Shown in pieces: positions 6,745 to 15,304 of a DNA stretch of 58,085 nucleotides; positions within the stretch are counted from its first letter, which is position 1, and each line of letters begins with the position of its first letter. The notes under the pieces were generated by a model. It was not told the origin of the DNA. It saw only the letters and a program-made list of their open reading frames with translations, and searched no databases. Position numbers and translations under genes: made by a program. The DNA comes from Candidatus Gastranaerophilales bacterium (GTDB lineage: Bacteria > Cyanobacteriota > Vampirovibrionia > Gastranaerophilales > Gastranaerophilaceae), in contig CAAFVD010000039.1 of assembly GCA_900766355.1 (NCBI GenBank), positions 1 through 58,085 of the forward strand, in the 5' to 3' direction.

Positions 6745-8724
6745 CTATTTTCCAAAACCACGAATTAGACTTAAAGCAATATTTGGTGTTTGATTTGCGA
6801 CAGCCAATAATGTTGCAGATGCTTGTTGTAATATTTGAGCCCGAATATAAGCTGAACTTTCTTTTGCAATATCAGCATCTCTTATCGTAGATAATGCTGA
6901 TGTAATATTTTCATTGTTAACTTCTATAGAAGTTAAAACAGATGAAAAACGATTTTGCATAGCCCCGATTTGGGTTTGTTTTTCTGTGATTTGAGCTATC
7001 GCTTCATCTAGCTGGTCAAGAGCAGATTGTGCAGACTGTTGAATTTTAACATCAAGAGTTCTTATATTGATTGATATACCTGTATTAACTGAAAGATACG
7101 AGTTATTTGTTGTATCAATTCCTATTTTAAAAGAAGTATCATCAGACAAATAACTCCAATTTAGTTTTAAAGGAGTTGTATTATTAGGAGTTGCAGAAAT
7201 TGTTGGTTCTGCAGATAAGTTCGGATTTGGTTGTATAAATGGAGTTTCATCAGAAGTAGTTGCCGAATAACAATTTTTTATTGTTCCAATATTATCTACT
7301 CCCGACATATTAGTAGTTGCAAATGAATTTGGAAGAAAATTATGTGATTTTCCGTTAGCTGCCGTACCATAGGCATCACAATTTTCTATTGTCACACCAC
7401 TTACAGTTCCTGCGAAAGCTGCAGAATGAGTGTTTTTACTTCCGTCTTCTGGCATTTCATTATTTATATTACCCGTAACATTACCTTTAGCAGTACAGTT
7501 TTTTATTAAACTTCCACGGCCTCCATTTCCTAAAAAACCACCAAGAATAGCACTTCTGGCTGTTACATTACCACTAGCTTCACAATTGGTTATTATAACA
7601 TTAGAAAGAGCGCCTCCGATGAATCCACCTGCACAAGTGTCATAACCATGTGCTGAAGCTTCACAAGCTGTACCATGGACATCTGCACTTGTAATACAAT
7701 TCCGAATTTGAAGTTGAGACGTGCTATTTGCAGCACCTATTAACCCACCAATATTACCTTTCCCTGTCGCTTTTCCTGAACTAGAACAATTAGTAATTGT
7801 TCCTGTTCCCAATTCTCCAATTAAAACTCCAACATTCTCACCTGCTGAAGTTACAGTTGCATTTGCCGAACAATTATTTATTTTTACATCAGAACCCCTA
7901 ACATAAGCGACTAAAGCGCCAGCATTGTAAGCTCTTTCATTAGCGACGGTAACACTACCTGTTACCGTAACATTCTCTACTGTGGAATTTGAACTAATAT
8001 ATTGAGAAACCAAAGCAAGTGAAATACTTGTTTCACCTTGAACAGAAAGATTTTTAATAGTTCCACCTGACAAATCCCAGAACAGAGCTCTATCTAAGTT
8101 TGATATGGAATATCCATTACCTTCAAATGTCCCAGAGAAAGAATTTGAACTCCAAGTTGTATTTTTCAAATCTATATCTGCCATAAGGATATATTTACCA
8201 CTTGATGAAATTTTCTTTAAATCGTCAGCAGTTTTTATTACAGTATAACCTTGAGCTTTTGCATCATCTTCTGAAATCCTGTTTACATTACCAATAAAAC
8301 CATTAGCTTTTAACACCTTGATACCATTGTATTCTGTACTATCAAGAATTCTATCAACTTCTTTTTGTCTTGCACTAATTTCTGCTTGAATTGCATCTAT
8401 TGACTCTTTGCCATAAGTACCATTTGCAGCTTGTTCCGTCAAATCTCTGATTCTTTGTAAATGAGTTTGAACAAGCTCAAGAGAGTTACTAGCAGTTTCC
8501 AAAAACGATGTTCCCATTTCTGCATTCTTTTTTACCACACCATAAGAAGATAATTTTATTTTCATGCCTTGAGCAACACCATAACCTGCAGCATCGTCTT
8601 TTGCTGAGTTGATTTTATATCCCGTTGTCATACGTTGTATTGACCGATTTAAATCTATTGTCGTTTTTTTTAATGACAACTGCACCATCATACTGGCAAT
8701 ATTGGTGTTAATAGTAAATTGCAT
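6745..8724 (-). CDS. Flagellin with GLUG-type repeat insert
   Basis: 659-residue flagellin, secreted and polymerised into the flagellar filament. The true start is MQFTINTNIASM at 8724 (GGAGAG four bases upstream), not the longer frame. Residues 1-135 are the conserved D0/D1 N-terminus with SIQRMTTGYKINSAKDDAAGY and a long coiled region; the last 100 residues are the C-terminal D1/D0 (SALSTIRDADIAKESSAYIRAQILQQASA). Between them, about residues 140-545 hold repeated short segments of the type GGLIGxxxxxxIxNCxxxG (for example GNIGGLIGAAN, AGGFIGGALSNVIITNCEAS), a GLUG/right-handed beta-helix pattern typical of surface adhesins. It starts with YTVIKTADDLKKI and ILMADIDL. The filament surface is therefore probably an adhesin-like or immune-exposed domain. 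Confidence 0.93.
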   Translation of the reverse strand: MQFTINTNIASMMVQLSLKKTTIDLNRSIQRMTTGYKINSAKDDAAGYGVAQGMKIKLSSYGVVKKNAEMGTSFLETASNSLELVQTHLQRIRDLTEQAANGTYGKESIDAIQAEISARQKEVDRILDSTEYNGIKVLKANGFIGNVNRISEDDAKAQGYTVIKTADDLKKISSSGKYILMADIDLKNTTWSSNSFSGTFEGNGYSISNLDRALFWDLSGGTIKNLSVQGETSISLALVSQYISSNSTVENVTVTGSVTVANERAYNAGALVAYVRGSDVKINNCSANATVTSAGENVGVLIGELGTGTITNCSSSGKATGKGNIGGLIGAANSTSQLQIRNCITSADVHGTACEASAHGYDTCAGGFIGGALSNVIITNCEASGNVTARSAILGGFLGNGGRGSLIKNCTAKGNVTGNINNEMPEDGSKNTHSAAFAGTVSGVTIENCDAYGTAANGKSHNFLPNSFATTNMSGVDNIGTIKNCYSATTSDETPFIQPNPNLSAEPTISATPNNTTPLKLNWSYLSDDTSFKIGIDTTNNSYLSVNTGISINIRTLDVKIQQSAQSALDQLDEAIAQITEKQTQIGAMQNRFSSVLTSIEVNNENITSALSTIRDADIAKESSAYIRAQILQQASATLLAVANQTPNIALSLIRGFGK

Positions 8725-8881
8725 TACTCTCCGATACTTTCGAATGATTAGTAACACTTTTTGGAAGCTATTCTGTTAGTGGGTAAACCTAAAATAGCAT
8801 CTTATCTTACAATGCTTCCTGTTTAAAAGATTACGAATGTATTTCCCCTTTAAATACCCGTAATATAACTCCTATATCTAC

Positions 8882-8910
8882 ATTATAACGTATGCTATAA
8901 ACCCTGTCAA
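8882..8910 (-). promoter_or_regulatory. Consensus sigma-70 promoter of the flagellin gene
   Basis: On the minus strand TTGACA (8905-8910), a 17-base spacer and TATAAT (8882-8887) make a perfect consensus promoter. The implied start near 8875 gives a leader of about 150 bases containing GGAAGC/GCTTCC complementary segments. I see no sigma-28 type site, so expression may be driven by the housekeeping sigma factor. Confidence 0.85.
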
Positions 8911-8975
8911 TATGAATTTTAGTGCGCATAAAATATCGAGCCTAATATAATTAGGCTGTCTTATAAAATTTGTGC

Positions 8976-8990
8976 TATAATCTCGGTATG
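8976..8990 (+). promoter_or_regulatory. -10 box adjacent to the kinase start codon
   Basis: TATAAT at 8976-8981 ends six bases before the ATG at 8988, with no ribosome binding site between them. Transcription should begin at or next to the A of the ATG, giving a leaderless messenger. No clear -35 is visible. Confidence 0.5.
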
Positions 8991-9695
8991 ACAAAGCAAG
9001 ATGATTTTATTTCAACAGTTTCACACGAACTTAGAACTCCTTTAACAAGTATTCGGGGGTTTGCTCAAACTATGTTATCATCTTGGGATAAGCTTGATGA
9101 AGATGCTAAAAAAAAGTTCATTGGAATTATTGAGGAGCAGTCAAATCGTTTAATAAATCTTGTTGAAAATATTTTATCTGTTACTAAACTCCCGAATGAA
9201 TCTATTATTCTAAAAAATATAAATGTAAACACTTCTATAATACCAATTATTCAAATAGTTCATCAGCAATATGCTAATCACAGATTTATACAGAATTTTG
9301 ACAAATCAAACCCTACAATATCTGTAGATTTAGAAAAATTTCAGCAAATTATGATTAATTTAATTGAAAATGCTGCAAAATACTCTAACGAAGGTACTGA
9401 TATAACCATAATTACATCTCACACCGATAAAGAAGTATCTATTAAAATACAAGATGAAGGAATAGGTATAAAAGAAGAAGATAAAGAAAAAATATTTGAA
9501 AAATTTTCACGCATTGACAATCCACTAACACGCAAAATTCAAGGTAGTGGATTAGGATTATATATAACAAAAACACTTATTGAAAAAATGCGAGGCTCTA
9601 TATCTGTTAAAAATCTAGAAAAAGGTGTGGAATTTGAGGTTAAATTCCCGATTTATAATATTGAGGATCATGTAAAATGCTCTGTAACACAATAA
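8988..9695 (+). CDS. Cytoplasmic sensor histidine kinase without sensor domain
   Basis: 235 residues containing only the transmitter: H-box FISTVSHELRTPLTSIRGF (phospho-acceptor His13), N-box NLIENAAKYS, G1 DEGIGI, F-box EKIFEKFSRID and G2 GSGLGLYITK. There is no membrane segment and no PAS, GAF or HAMP region, so input must come from a partner protein. Its stop lies 19 bases inside the next gene, which encodes a two-receiver protein and is the obvious phosphorelay partner. The flagellin is transcribed divergently from the same gap. Confidence 0.93.
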   Translation: MTKQDDFISTVSHELRTPLTSIRGFAQTMLSSWDKLDEDAKKKFIGIIEEQSNRLINLVENILSVTKLPNESIILKNINVNTSIIPIIQIVHQQYANHRFIQNFDKSNPTISVDLEKFQQIMINLIENAAKYSNEGTDITIITSHTDKEVSIKIQDEGIGIKEEDKEKIFEKFSRIDNPLTRKIQGSGLGLYITKTLIEKMRGSISVKNLEKGVEFEVKFPIYNIEDHVKCSVTQ

Positions 9696-10963
9696 TTATA
9701 GATAAACGTAAAGAACTTTCTATCAAGTATAAAAAAGCTTTAGAAACTTCTAATTCATCAGTTATTATCGTCAACAACATGATGAATGCATTCAAGTTTA
9801 TACAAGAAAATGAACCTGACATGATTATAATTTCTGATAGCATTTCTGAACCTCTTGAAGATTTTTGCAACAAAATTCGGGTTTTAACATACAATATGCG
9901 ACCAATTATCATAGCACTTTCAAAATCAGCAGATTTGAACGACAGAATCAAAGTATTAGAAAGTGGTGCTGATGATTTTATTAGTGAACCTGTTAATATT
10001 GAAGAATTTAAAACTAGAATAAAAGCTCATTTGCGCAGAGAAATTGAATCTAATCTTGATAACAAAACACTTTTACCTAACAAAAAATATTCACTAAGAG
10101 CAATAAAACGAACACTTGCAAAGAATTCTGAATGGGCAACACTACTCATCAGTATTGATAATTTTTTGCCATACAAAGAAGTTTATACTGAACTAGCAAC
10201 AGACAGAGTTGTTCAGGCTTTTATTGCTATTATAAAATCTACACTTACTGATAATGATTTTTTAAGCCAAATCTCAGACAATGAGTTTTTGATAATCACG
10301 CACCCCGCATCAGCTGAAAAAATTGCATCTTTTTTAAGCTTTGCATTTGACACAATCGCACCAAAGTTTTATTCCAACGAAGATTTTAAACGTGGTTATA
10401 TGCTTTTACAGGGTGATGAGTATGCAGGCATAAGAGTTCAATTTTTGTCTATTTCTATTGGTATTATTTTAAGTAAGTTTGAATCTTATAATGATGCAGA
10501 AAAGCTTTTATCCAAACTATATCAAGTTAAAGCCCTTGCAAAACTACCTTATAAATCTAATTATATTGTAGATAGACCAAAACTTGCTGGTGAAAACTCT
10601 ATCTCTAATGATAAATTTAATAACAAAATTGCTATTTTTGAAAAAGATTCAGCTCTTGAATTATTATTACGCACAACACTAGAATTACAAGGTTATGACG
10701 TTGTTTCAACATTAGAAGAAGCTGAGATTTGTCACCCTTCAATTATTTTATTAGATGCTGGGGATGACAAAAAAGGCTTAGAACTATGCTCTCAATTAAG
10801 AACTCATCAAGAATTTGCCAACGCAAAAATAATTGCAACATCTGTTTATCACGACAAAACTTTAGTCCTAAATTCAGGAGCAGATTTATATATCCCAAAA
10901 CCTTATGAAATTGCAACTATTATCAAGTGGGTTGAATATTTTGTTAATCAAATTAAATACTAA
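9677..10963 (+). CDS. REC - degenerate GGDEF - REC response regulator
   Basis: 428 residues. The first receiver (about 1-120) has IIISDSIS at the phosphorylation strand and SGADDFISEP near the conserved lysine position, which is Glu here. The middle (about 130-310) has a diguanylate-cyclase-like layout, TLLISIDNF and FLSISIGIIL, but the active-site loop reads ISDNEF in place of GGDEF/GGEEF, so synthesis of c-di-GMP is unlikely. The last 110 residues are a second receiver with IILLDAGDD and IPKP (conserved Lys kept). It overlaps the kinase gene and ends inside the convergent RHH gene by 4 bases. Confidence 0.85.
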   Translation: MLCNTIIIDKRKELSIKYKKALETSNSSVIIVNNMMNAFKFIQENEPDMIIISDSISEPLEDFCNKIRVLTYNMRPIIIALSKSADLNDRIKVLESGADDFISEPVNIEEFKTRIKAHLRREIESNLDNKTLLPNKKYSLRAIKRTLAKNSEWATLLISIDNFLPYKEVYTELATDRVVQAFIAIIKSTLTDNDFLSQISDNEFLIITHPASAEKIASFLSFAFDTIAPKFYSNEDFKRGYMLLQGDEYAGIRVQFLSISIGIILSKFESYNDAEKLLSKLYQVKALAKLPYKSNYIVDRPKLAGENSISNDKFNNKIAIFEKDSALELLLRTTLELQGYDVVSTLEEAEICHPSIILLDAGDDKKGLELCSQLRTHQEFANAKIIATSVYHDKTLVLNSGADLYIPKPYEIATIIKWVEYFVNQIKY

Positions 10964-11148
10964 TCTAGCAAAGAATCAAGCGTAGAGGCGTTATTATCAG
11001 CTTTAGCAGTATTAATATACTTGCTTCTTCTCATATAAGTTCTAAGAGCCTCTCTAATTAATTCACTCCGTGTTCTGTGTTCTTCTTCTGCTAATGTATC
11101 AATTGTATTCAAAAAATCAGGAGATAATGATACTAAAACTCTTGCCAT
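10960..11148 (-). CDS. Ribbon-helix-helix DNA-binding protein
   Basis: 62 residues starting MARVLVSLSPDFLNTIDTLA, followed by RTRSELIREALRTYM, the classic MetJ/Arc/CopG fold. It binds DNA as a dimer. The ATG at 11148 has an AAGGATA site; the longer frame upstream runs through a palindrome. No toxin gene lies beside it, so it is more likely a stand-alone regulator than a complete toxin-antitoxin pair. Confidence 0.85.
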   Translation of the reverse strand: MARVLVSLSPDFLNTIDTLAEEEHRTRSELIREALRTYMRRSKYINTAKADNNASTLDSLLD

Positions 11149-11164
11149 AAAATTATCCTTAAAT

Positions 11165-11204
11165 CTACATAAAACCACCAATACATTTTGGTGGTTTTAT
11201 GTAG
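11165..11204 (-). promoter_or_regulatory. 16-bp perfect inverted repeat between speD and the RHH gene
   Basis: CTACATAAAACCACCA (11165-11180) pairs perfectly with 11189-11204 around an 8-base loop. It sits 17 bases before the RHH start. No T run follows on the minus strand, so an operator for the RHH protein, a processing site or a speD attenuator is at least as likely as a terminator. Confidence 0.6.
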
Positions 11205-11222
11205 TATATCTATAACTAAAAC

Positions 11223-11660
11223 TTAGCTTTCAATTTGTTGAGCTAATTCAAATGTTTTGTGAGTAAGTTGCATTGTTTCATGATTCAAAATACCTCTGTT
11301 TAATTGAGTAAATGAAGCATTTTTAGAATTAAATTTTTTCTTCAAAAATTCATAAGCAACTTTTGGATCACATTTATTACCACAAGTAAACAAATCAACT
11401 GCGGCATAGCCCAATTCTGGCCAAGTGTGTACTGATAAATGACTTTCAGCAATGATAACAACTCCACTAACACCAAATGGTGAGAACATGTGGAAACATT
11501 TTTGAACAACAGTTGCTCCACATTCAATTGCCGCATCTACCATATTATTTTCAATTCTATCTTTATTATTTAAAATATTAGGGTCACAGTCATAAAACTC
11601 TGCTAATACATGTCTTCCCAAGTGTTCATCTGTTGTGTTAAAATTATTTGTTATTTCCAA
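11223..11660 (-). CDS. speD: S-adenosylmethionine decarboxylase proenzyme
   Basis: Pyruvoyl enzyme that makes decarboxylated SAM for spermidine synthesis. The 145-residue protein has the self-cleavage and active-site block AESHLSVHTWPELGYAAVDLFTCG: cleavage should occur before Ser73, with His78 and Cys93 as catalytic partners. The start appears to be TTG at 11660 behind AAAGGAG; the nearby ATG is in another frame and stops after four codons. Confidence 0.95.
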   Translation of the reverse strand: MEITNNFNTTDEHLGRHVLAEFYDCDPNILNNKDRIENNMVDAAIECGATVVQKCFHMFSPFGVSGVVIIAESHLSVHTWPELGYAAVDLFTCGNKCDPKVAYEFLKKKFNSKNASFTQLNRGILNHETMQLTHKTFELAQQIES

Positions 11661-11812
11661 TTCATTGGACTCCTTTCATAAAACTATCAACATTTATTAT
11701 TGTATAATAAACATCAAAAAAAAATAAATTTGCTACCTTTTTAATTAAGATTTGTTTAACAAAAATTATAACTTATAATAACAACAATCTACAAGCCTTA
11801 TTTGGCTACTCT

Positions 11813-12637
11813 TTAATGTTTATGCAAATTTAATTCTGAATGAGCATTTTCTACTATAGAATTTACATCAAGCTCTATTTCTTCTACATCTTTTGTAGTG
11901 AAATAAATCAAATATTCAATATTTCCAGCAGGCCCTTTTATAGAAGAATGTGTTAATCCTACAATTTTGTAATTTAGCGAATGTACACATTCAACAACTT
12001 TATTAATTACCATTATATGAGTTTGAGGGTTTCTAACTACACCACCTTTTTCTATATATTCTTTACCTGCTTCAAATTGTGGCTTTATCAAACAAATCAT
12101 TTCATGGAAATTTGGATTCAAAAGTGTTTTTAAATTTGGTAATACTCGTTCGAGAGAAATAAATGACAAATCAGAAACCAATAAATCAGCCCATTCTTCA
12201 TCTTGTCCATAAATATCTTCGGAAGTACAAATTTTTAGATTAGTTTTTTCGATAGTTTTCACTCTTTCATCATTTCTAATCTTCCAAGCTAACTGCCCAT
12301 ACCCAACATCTACAGCATAAACAAATTTTGCCCCACGTTGTAATAAACAATCAGAAAATCCTCCAGTAGAAGCACCTGCATCAAAACATATTCTATCTTT
12401 TGGTGAAAATTCAAACGTATCAAGAGCTTTTTGAAGCTTAAACCCACCTCTAGAAACATACGGCATCGTTTTTATAACAAATTCATATTCTTTTGAAGGA
12501 TCTAATTGATAACCAGCCTTTGTAATTTTTTCATCACCTATCCTTACATCACCTGCAATAATTGCAGCCGAAGCCTTGCTTTTATTTTCAAAATAACCTA
12601 AATCTACAAGTATTTTATCTAATCGTTCTTTTTTCAA
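11813..12637 (-). CDS. tlyA: TlyA family rRNA methyltransferase
   Basis: 274 residues: N-terminal S4 RNA-binding domain (RLDKILVDLGYFENKSKASAAIIAGDV) and an FtsJ-like SAM methyltransferase (CFDAGASTGGFSDCLLQRGA, VYAVDVGYGQL, LLVSDLSFISL). TlyA enzymes 2'-O-methylate cytidines in 16S and 23S rRNA; some members were once called haemolysins. The start overlaps the tatD stop by four bases, so it is the last gene of the six-gene minus-strand operon. Confidence 0.93.
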   Translation of the reverse strand: MKKERLDKILVDLGYFENKSKASAAIIAGDVRIGDEKITKAGYQLDPSKEYEFVIKTMPYVSRGGFKLQKALDTFEFSPKDRICFDAGASTGGFSDCLLQRGAKFVYAVDVGYGQLAWKIRNDERVKTIEKTNLKICTSEDIYGQDEEWADLLVSDLSFISLERVLPNLKTLLNPNFHEMICLIKPQFEAGKEYIEKGGVVRNPQTHIMVINKVVECVHSLNYKIVGLTHSSIKGPAGNIEYLIYFTTKDVEEIELDVNSIVENAHSELNLHKH

Positions 12638-13392
12638 ATTCTAAACACCTTCTCTGCGTTACTTGATGTAATTTTCATAATATTTTCTACCGAATCATTT
12701 CTTAACTTTGCTATTTCTTCTGCCACAAATTTAACATAAGCTGGTTCGTTTGTCTTCCCTCTATATGGAACAGGTGTCAAATATGGCGAATCCGTTTCAA
12801 GCATAAGTCTTTCAAGTGGAACTTCTACTGCTACCTCTTTCATTTTTTTAGCATTTTTAAAAGTTACAACTCCACCTATTGCAATATACCAGCCATATTT
12901 TACACATTCCTTCATTGTTTCGACACTTCCTGAAAAACAATGAAACAACACGTCTGAACCATTGTTATATTCTTTTAAAATATCAATACAATCTTTATGA
13001 GCTTCTCTATCATGAACAACTATAGGCAAACCTAACTCATTTGCTAACAAAATCTGTTCCTTAAACATATTTTTCTGTTCTTCAATAAAAGACTTGTCCC
13101 AATAATAATCAAGTCCGACTTCACCTATTGCAACAACCTTGGAATGTTTTGCGAGTTGTCTTATTTTATCAGCAATCTCGTCAGTCCATGTTTTAGCTTC
13201 AGATGGAAAAATTCCCAACTGACAGAAAATATTTTCATGACTTTCTGCAATATTTATTACTTTTTCAAAATACTTTTCTTCTACTGATGGAATAATTATC
13301 TTTTTTACATTACTATCATGAGCATTTTTTATAATAGCATCTATATCTTCTGCCATATCGATATGAGCATGTGTATCAATTAAATATGCCAT
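12634..13392 (-). CDS. tatD: TatD family metal-dependent deoxyribonuclease
   Basis: 252 residues of the TatD amidohydrolase superfamily, a 3'-5' exonuclease/DNase. Metal ligands are visible: IDTHAHID (HxH) at the N-terminus, GEVGLDYYW, PIVVHDREAHKDC, LFHCFSGS and LMLETDSPYLTP. It lies one base after the SPOR gene and overlaps tlyA by four bases. Confidence 0.94.
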   Translation of the reverse strand: MAYLIDTHAHIDMAEDIDAIIKNAHDSNVKKIIIPSVEEKYFEKVINIAESHENIFCQLGIFPSEAKTWTDEIADKIRQLAKHSKVVAIGEVGLDYYWDKSFIEEQKNMFKEQILLANELGLPIVVHDREAHKDCIDILKEYNNGSDVLFHCFSGSVETMKECVKYGWYIAIGGVVTFKNAKKMKEVAVEVPLERLMLETDSPYLTPVPYRGKTNEPAYVKFVAEEIAKLRNDSVENIMKITSSNAEKVFRI

Positions 13393-13393
13393 T

Positions 13394-14077
13394 TTACTCT
13401 TGAACCATTCTTGCAGGAAAATGATTTCTTTTTAGTTCATTTGCCAAGCCCATAGCCTTTGCCTGGTCTGTATAAGAGCCGACTTGAATTGTATAAGCAC
13501 CACTGCTTGAAGTTTTTACAAATGATGTTACACCTAAATTAGCATCTTGAATAATATTTTGAGCAACTCTAGCTTGTTCTAAAGTGCTATAAGACCCAAT
13601 GTACACCTTATATACATTCGCTCTTGATACTGGTTGTTGAGAAACTCCTACTGGGTGTTTTATAGTGCTACCTTCCGAATAAGAAGATTCTGTTCCTGAA
13701 AAACTATTATTACCAGCATAAGGATTTGAATAATCTTGACCTCCAAAAGTTCTTGTTTGAACTTCTCCTTCTGAAGAATTATTAACTTCTTCTCTAGATT
13801 GAATAATATTAGGAGCTTTATTAGAAGGTAATTTATCATTATCTTCCATTTGGATAAATTTTAAACGGCTATCAATCAAATGTTTAACACCTAAACCAGA
13901 TTCTTTAATATCACCTTCATCATTTTCTCCTATTGCAGTATCAACACTAGAAAATAAATGCACTGCTATTACAACAAAAAGTATTAGCATCATAAAAAAT
14001 GCACCAAAAAATAATTTTATATAGCTTGGTTTTTCCTCTTCTTGTTTGTTATATTTTTTATAATATTGATTCCCCAT
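13394..14077 (-). CDS. SPOR-domain membrane protein
   Basis: 227 residues. A short cytoplasmic tail is followed by one membrane helix at about 24-45 (LFFGAFFMMLILFVVIAVHLF in part), a Ser/Asn-rich periplasmic linker and a C-terminal SPOR domain (about 150-227: VYKVYIGSYSTLEQARVAQ and TIQVGSYTDQAKAMGLA). SPOR domains bind denuded peptidoglycan at division sites, so a role in septal wall remodelling is likely. Confidence 0.9.
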   Translation of the reverse strand: MGNQYYKKYNKQEEEKPSYIKLFFGAFFMMLILFVVIAVHLFSSVDTAIGENDEGDIKESGLGVKHLIDSRLKFIQMEDNDKLPSNKAPNIIQSREEVNNSSEGEVQTRTFGGQDYSNPYAGNNSFSGTESSYSEGSTIKHPVGVSQQPVSRANVYKVYIGSYSTLEQARVAQNIIQDANLGVTSFVKTSSSGAYTIQVGSYTDQAKAMGLANELKRNHFPARMVQE

Positions 14078-14079
14078 GT

Positions 14080-14634
14080 TTAAACTCCTCGGACTTTTGT
14101 GCTTGCAAGTTCTATATCTTTAAGTTCTTCTGCATAGGCAGTCATAACTTCTTGAGCAAAAGCTCTTATATCAGTAATTCCAAGTTCGCTTGTTAAACCA
14201 GAAGCTTTTACAGGCGCACCTTCAGATTCTATATTTAATCCTGTATGAATAAGTATTGATGTTGTAGATTTTGTAGCTATTGATACTGATAATTTTCTAC
14301 CATTTATCATCAAATCATCACCATTTCTAACAACAAAAACTCCCCTTTTTTCTAACAATTCCTTGATTATACATATTAATAGGCGTTGTCTAAAAACACC
14401 TTCAACCAAATCTATATTGAACTGTTCTGTTATAAAGCTAAGCATACTTTTACTATATATTGGTTCGTTGTTTATAACGTCCTCAATATCAACCATTTCA
14501 GTTAGTTTAACTTCACATTCTCCGATAAATGCAACTATAGCATCACCTTGTAGTTTAAAATTTTTGTATATCCAATGTGGTTGAAGTTGTGAACCAATAT
14601 ATTTAATTTCTTCTTCTATTAATTTAGTTTTCAT
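14080..14634 (-). CDS. DUF366-like protein
   Basis: About 184 residues. The pattern HWIYKNFKLQGDAIVAFIGECEV, then MLSFITEQFNIDL and a late IHTGLNI..EGAPV segment recalls DUF366, a family of unknown function. The ATG at 14634 lies inside the end of queC, so the two are translationally coupled. No membrane segment or known catalytic motif is visible. Neighbourhood suggests, but does not prove, a link to deazaguanine metabolism. Confidence 0.7.
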   Translation of the reverse strand: MKTKLIEEEIKYIGSQLQPHWIYKNFKLQGDAIVAFIGECEVKLTEMVDIEDVINNEPIYSKSMLSFITEQFNIDLVEGVFRQRLLICIIKELLEKRGVFVVRNGDDLMINGRKLSVSIATKSTTSILIHTGLNIESEGAPVKASGLTSELGITDIRAFAQEVMTAYAEELKDIELASTKVRGV

Positions 14635-15304
14635 TTTCAAATAAAACCTTTATATATTTTGTATCCCCGTTAAACTCTAAAGCTTCTCTCAAGTGTTTAC
14701 AAGATTCACACTTGCCACAATTAGTTTTGCTATCATTATAGCAACTTCTTGTTAATTCTAGTGGCATATTCTTATCAAGAGCTAGTTTTACTATATCATT
14801 TTTGTTCATGCTTATCAATGGTGCAACAACTTTAGGGTTGCACAATGTAGAATGTTCAAAGCAAGAGGTTATAATCTCTGTGAATTTTCTTGAATTGTCA
14901 GGAAATGTTACGGCTTCTTCTTTGTTAGCGCCGAATATAATATGTGTAAAGTTATAAGTATCTGCATAACAAGCTGCAATATTTAGGAACAATCCGTTTC
15001 TGTTAGGTACCCATACTGCTTTTGCGCTGTATTCCGTATATAATTCGTTTTCTGGAATATCTTTATTATCCACTAATGCAGTTTTGGTAATAGCTTGTAA
15101 AAAAGGAAGTTCAATAACTTCATGTTTGATTCCATAGTATTCTGCAAGTTTTTTAGATGCCTCAATTTCCTGTTTGGCAGATTTTTGTCCGTAATCAAAT
15201 GTCAAAGCCAGTTCAATATGATATTCATCTTTTACTGCACCTAAACATACTAGAGAATCTAGACCGCCTGATAATAAAATTATTGATTTTCGCTTACTCA
15301 TCAT
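14624..15304 (-). CDS. queC: 7-cyano-7-deazaguanine synthase
   Basis: Makes preQ0 from carboxy-deazaguanine with ATP and ammonia, on the queuosine pathway. Visible are the PP-loop LLSGGLDSLVCLGA, FDYGQKSAKQE, VPNRNGLFLNIAA, and the C-terminal zinc-binding cysteines in CYNDSKTNCGKCESCKHL. The start is one of two adjacent ATGs at 15304/15301, behind GAGG and overlapping the HEAT gene stop; the longer frame is unlikely. QueD, QueE and FolE are not in the window. Confidence 0.94.
   Translation of the reverse strand: MMSKRKSIILLSGGLDSLVCLGAVKDEYHIELALTFDYGQKSAKQEIEASKKLAEYYGIKHEVIELPFLQAITKTALVDNKDIPENELYTEYSAKAVWVPNRNGLFLNIAACYADTYNFTHIIFGANKEEAVTFPDNSRKFTEIITSCFEHSTLCNPKVVAPLISMNKNDIVKLALDKNMPLELTRSCYNDSKTNCGKCESCKHLREALEFNGDTKYIKVLFENEN

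Noticed and set aside
7430..7906. Pro/Leu-rich plus-strand frames opposite the flagellin
   Set aside because: They mirror the GLUG repeats on the other strand; composition is typical of antisense shadow.
10960..11148. Toxin-antitoxin pair
   Set aside because: Only the ribbon-helix-helix gene is present; the neighbours are speD and a response regulator, so there is no toxin candidate.
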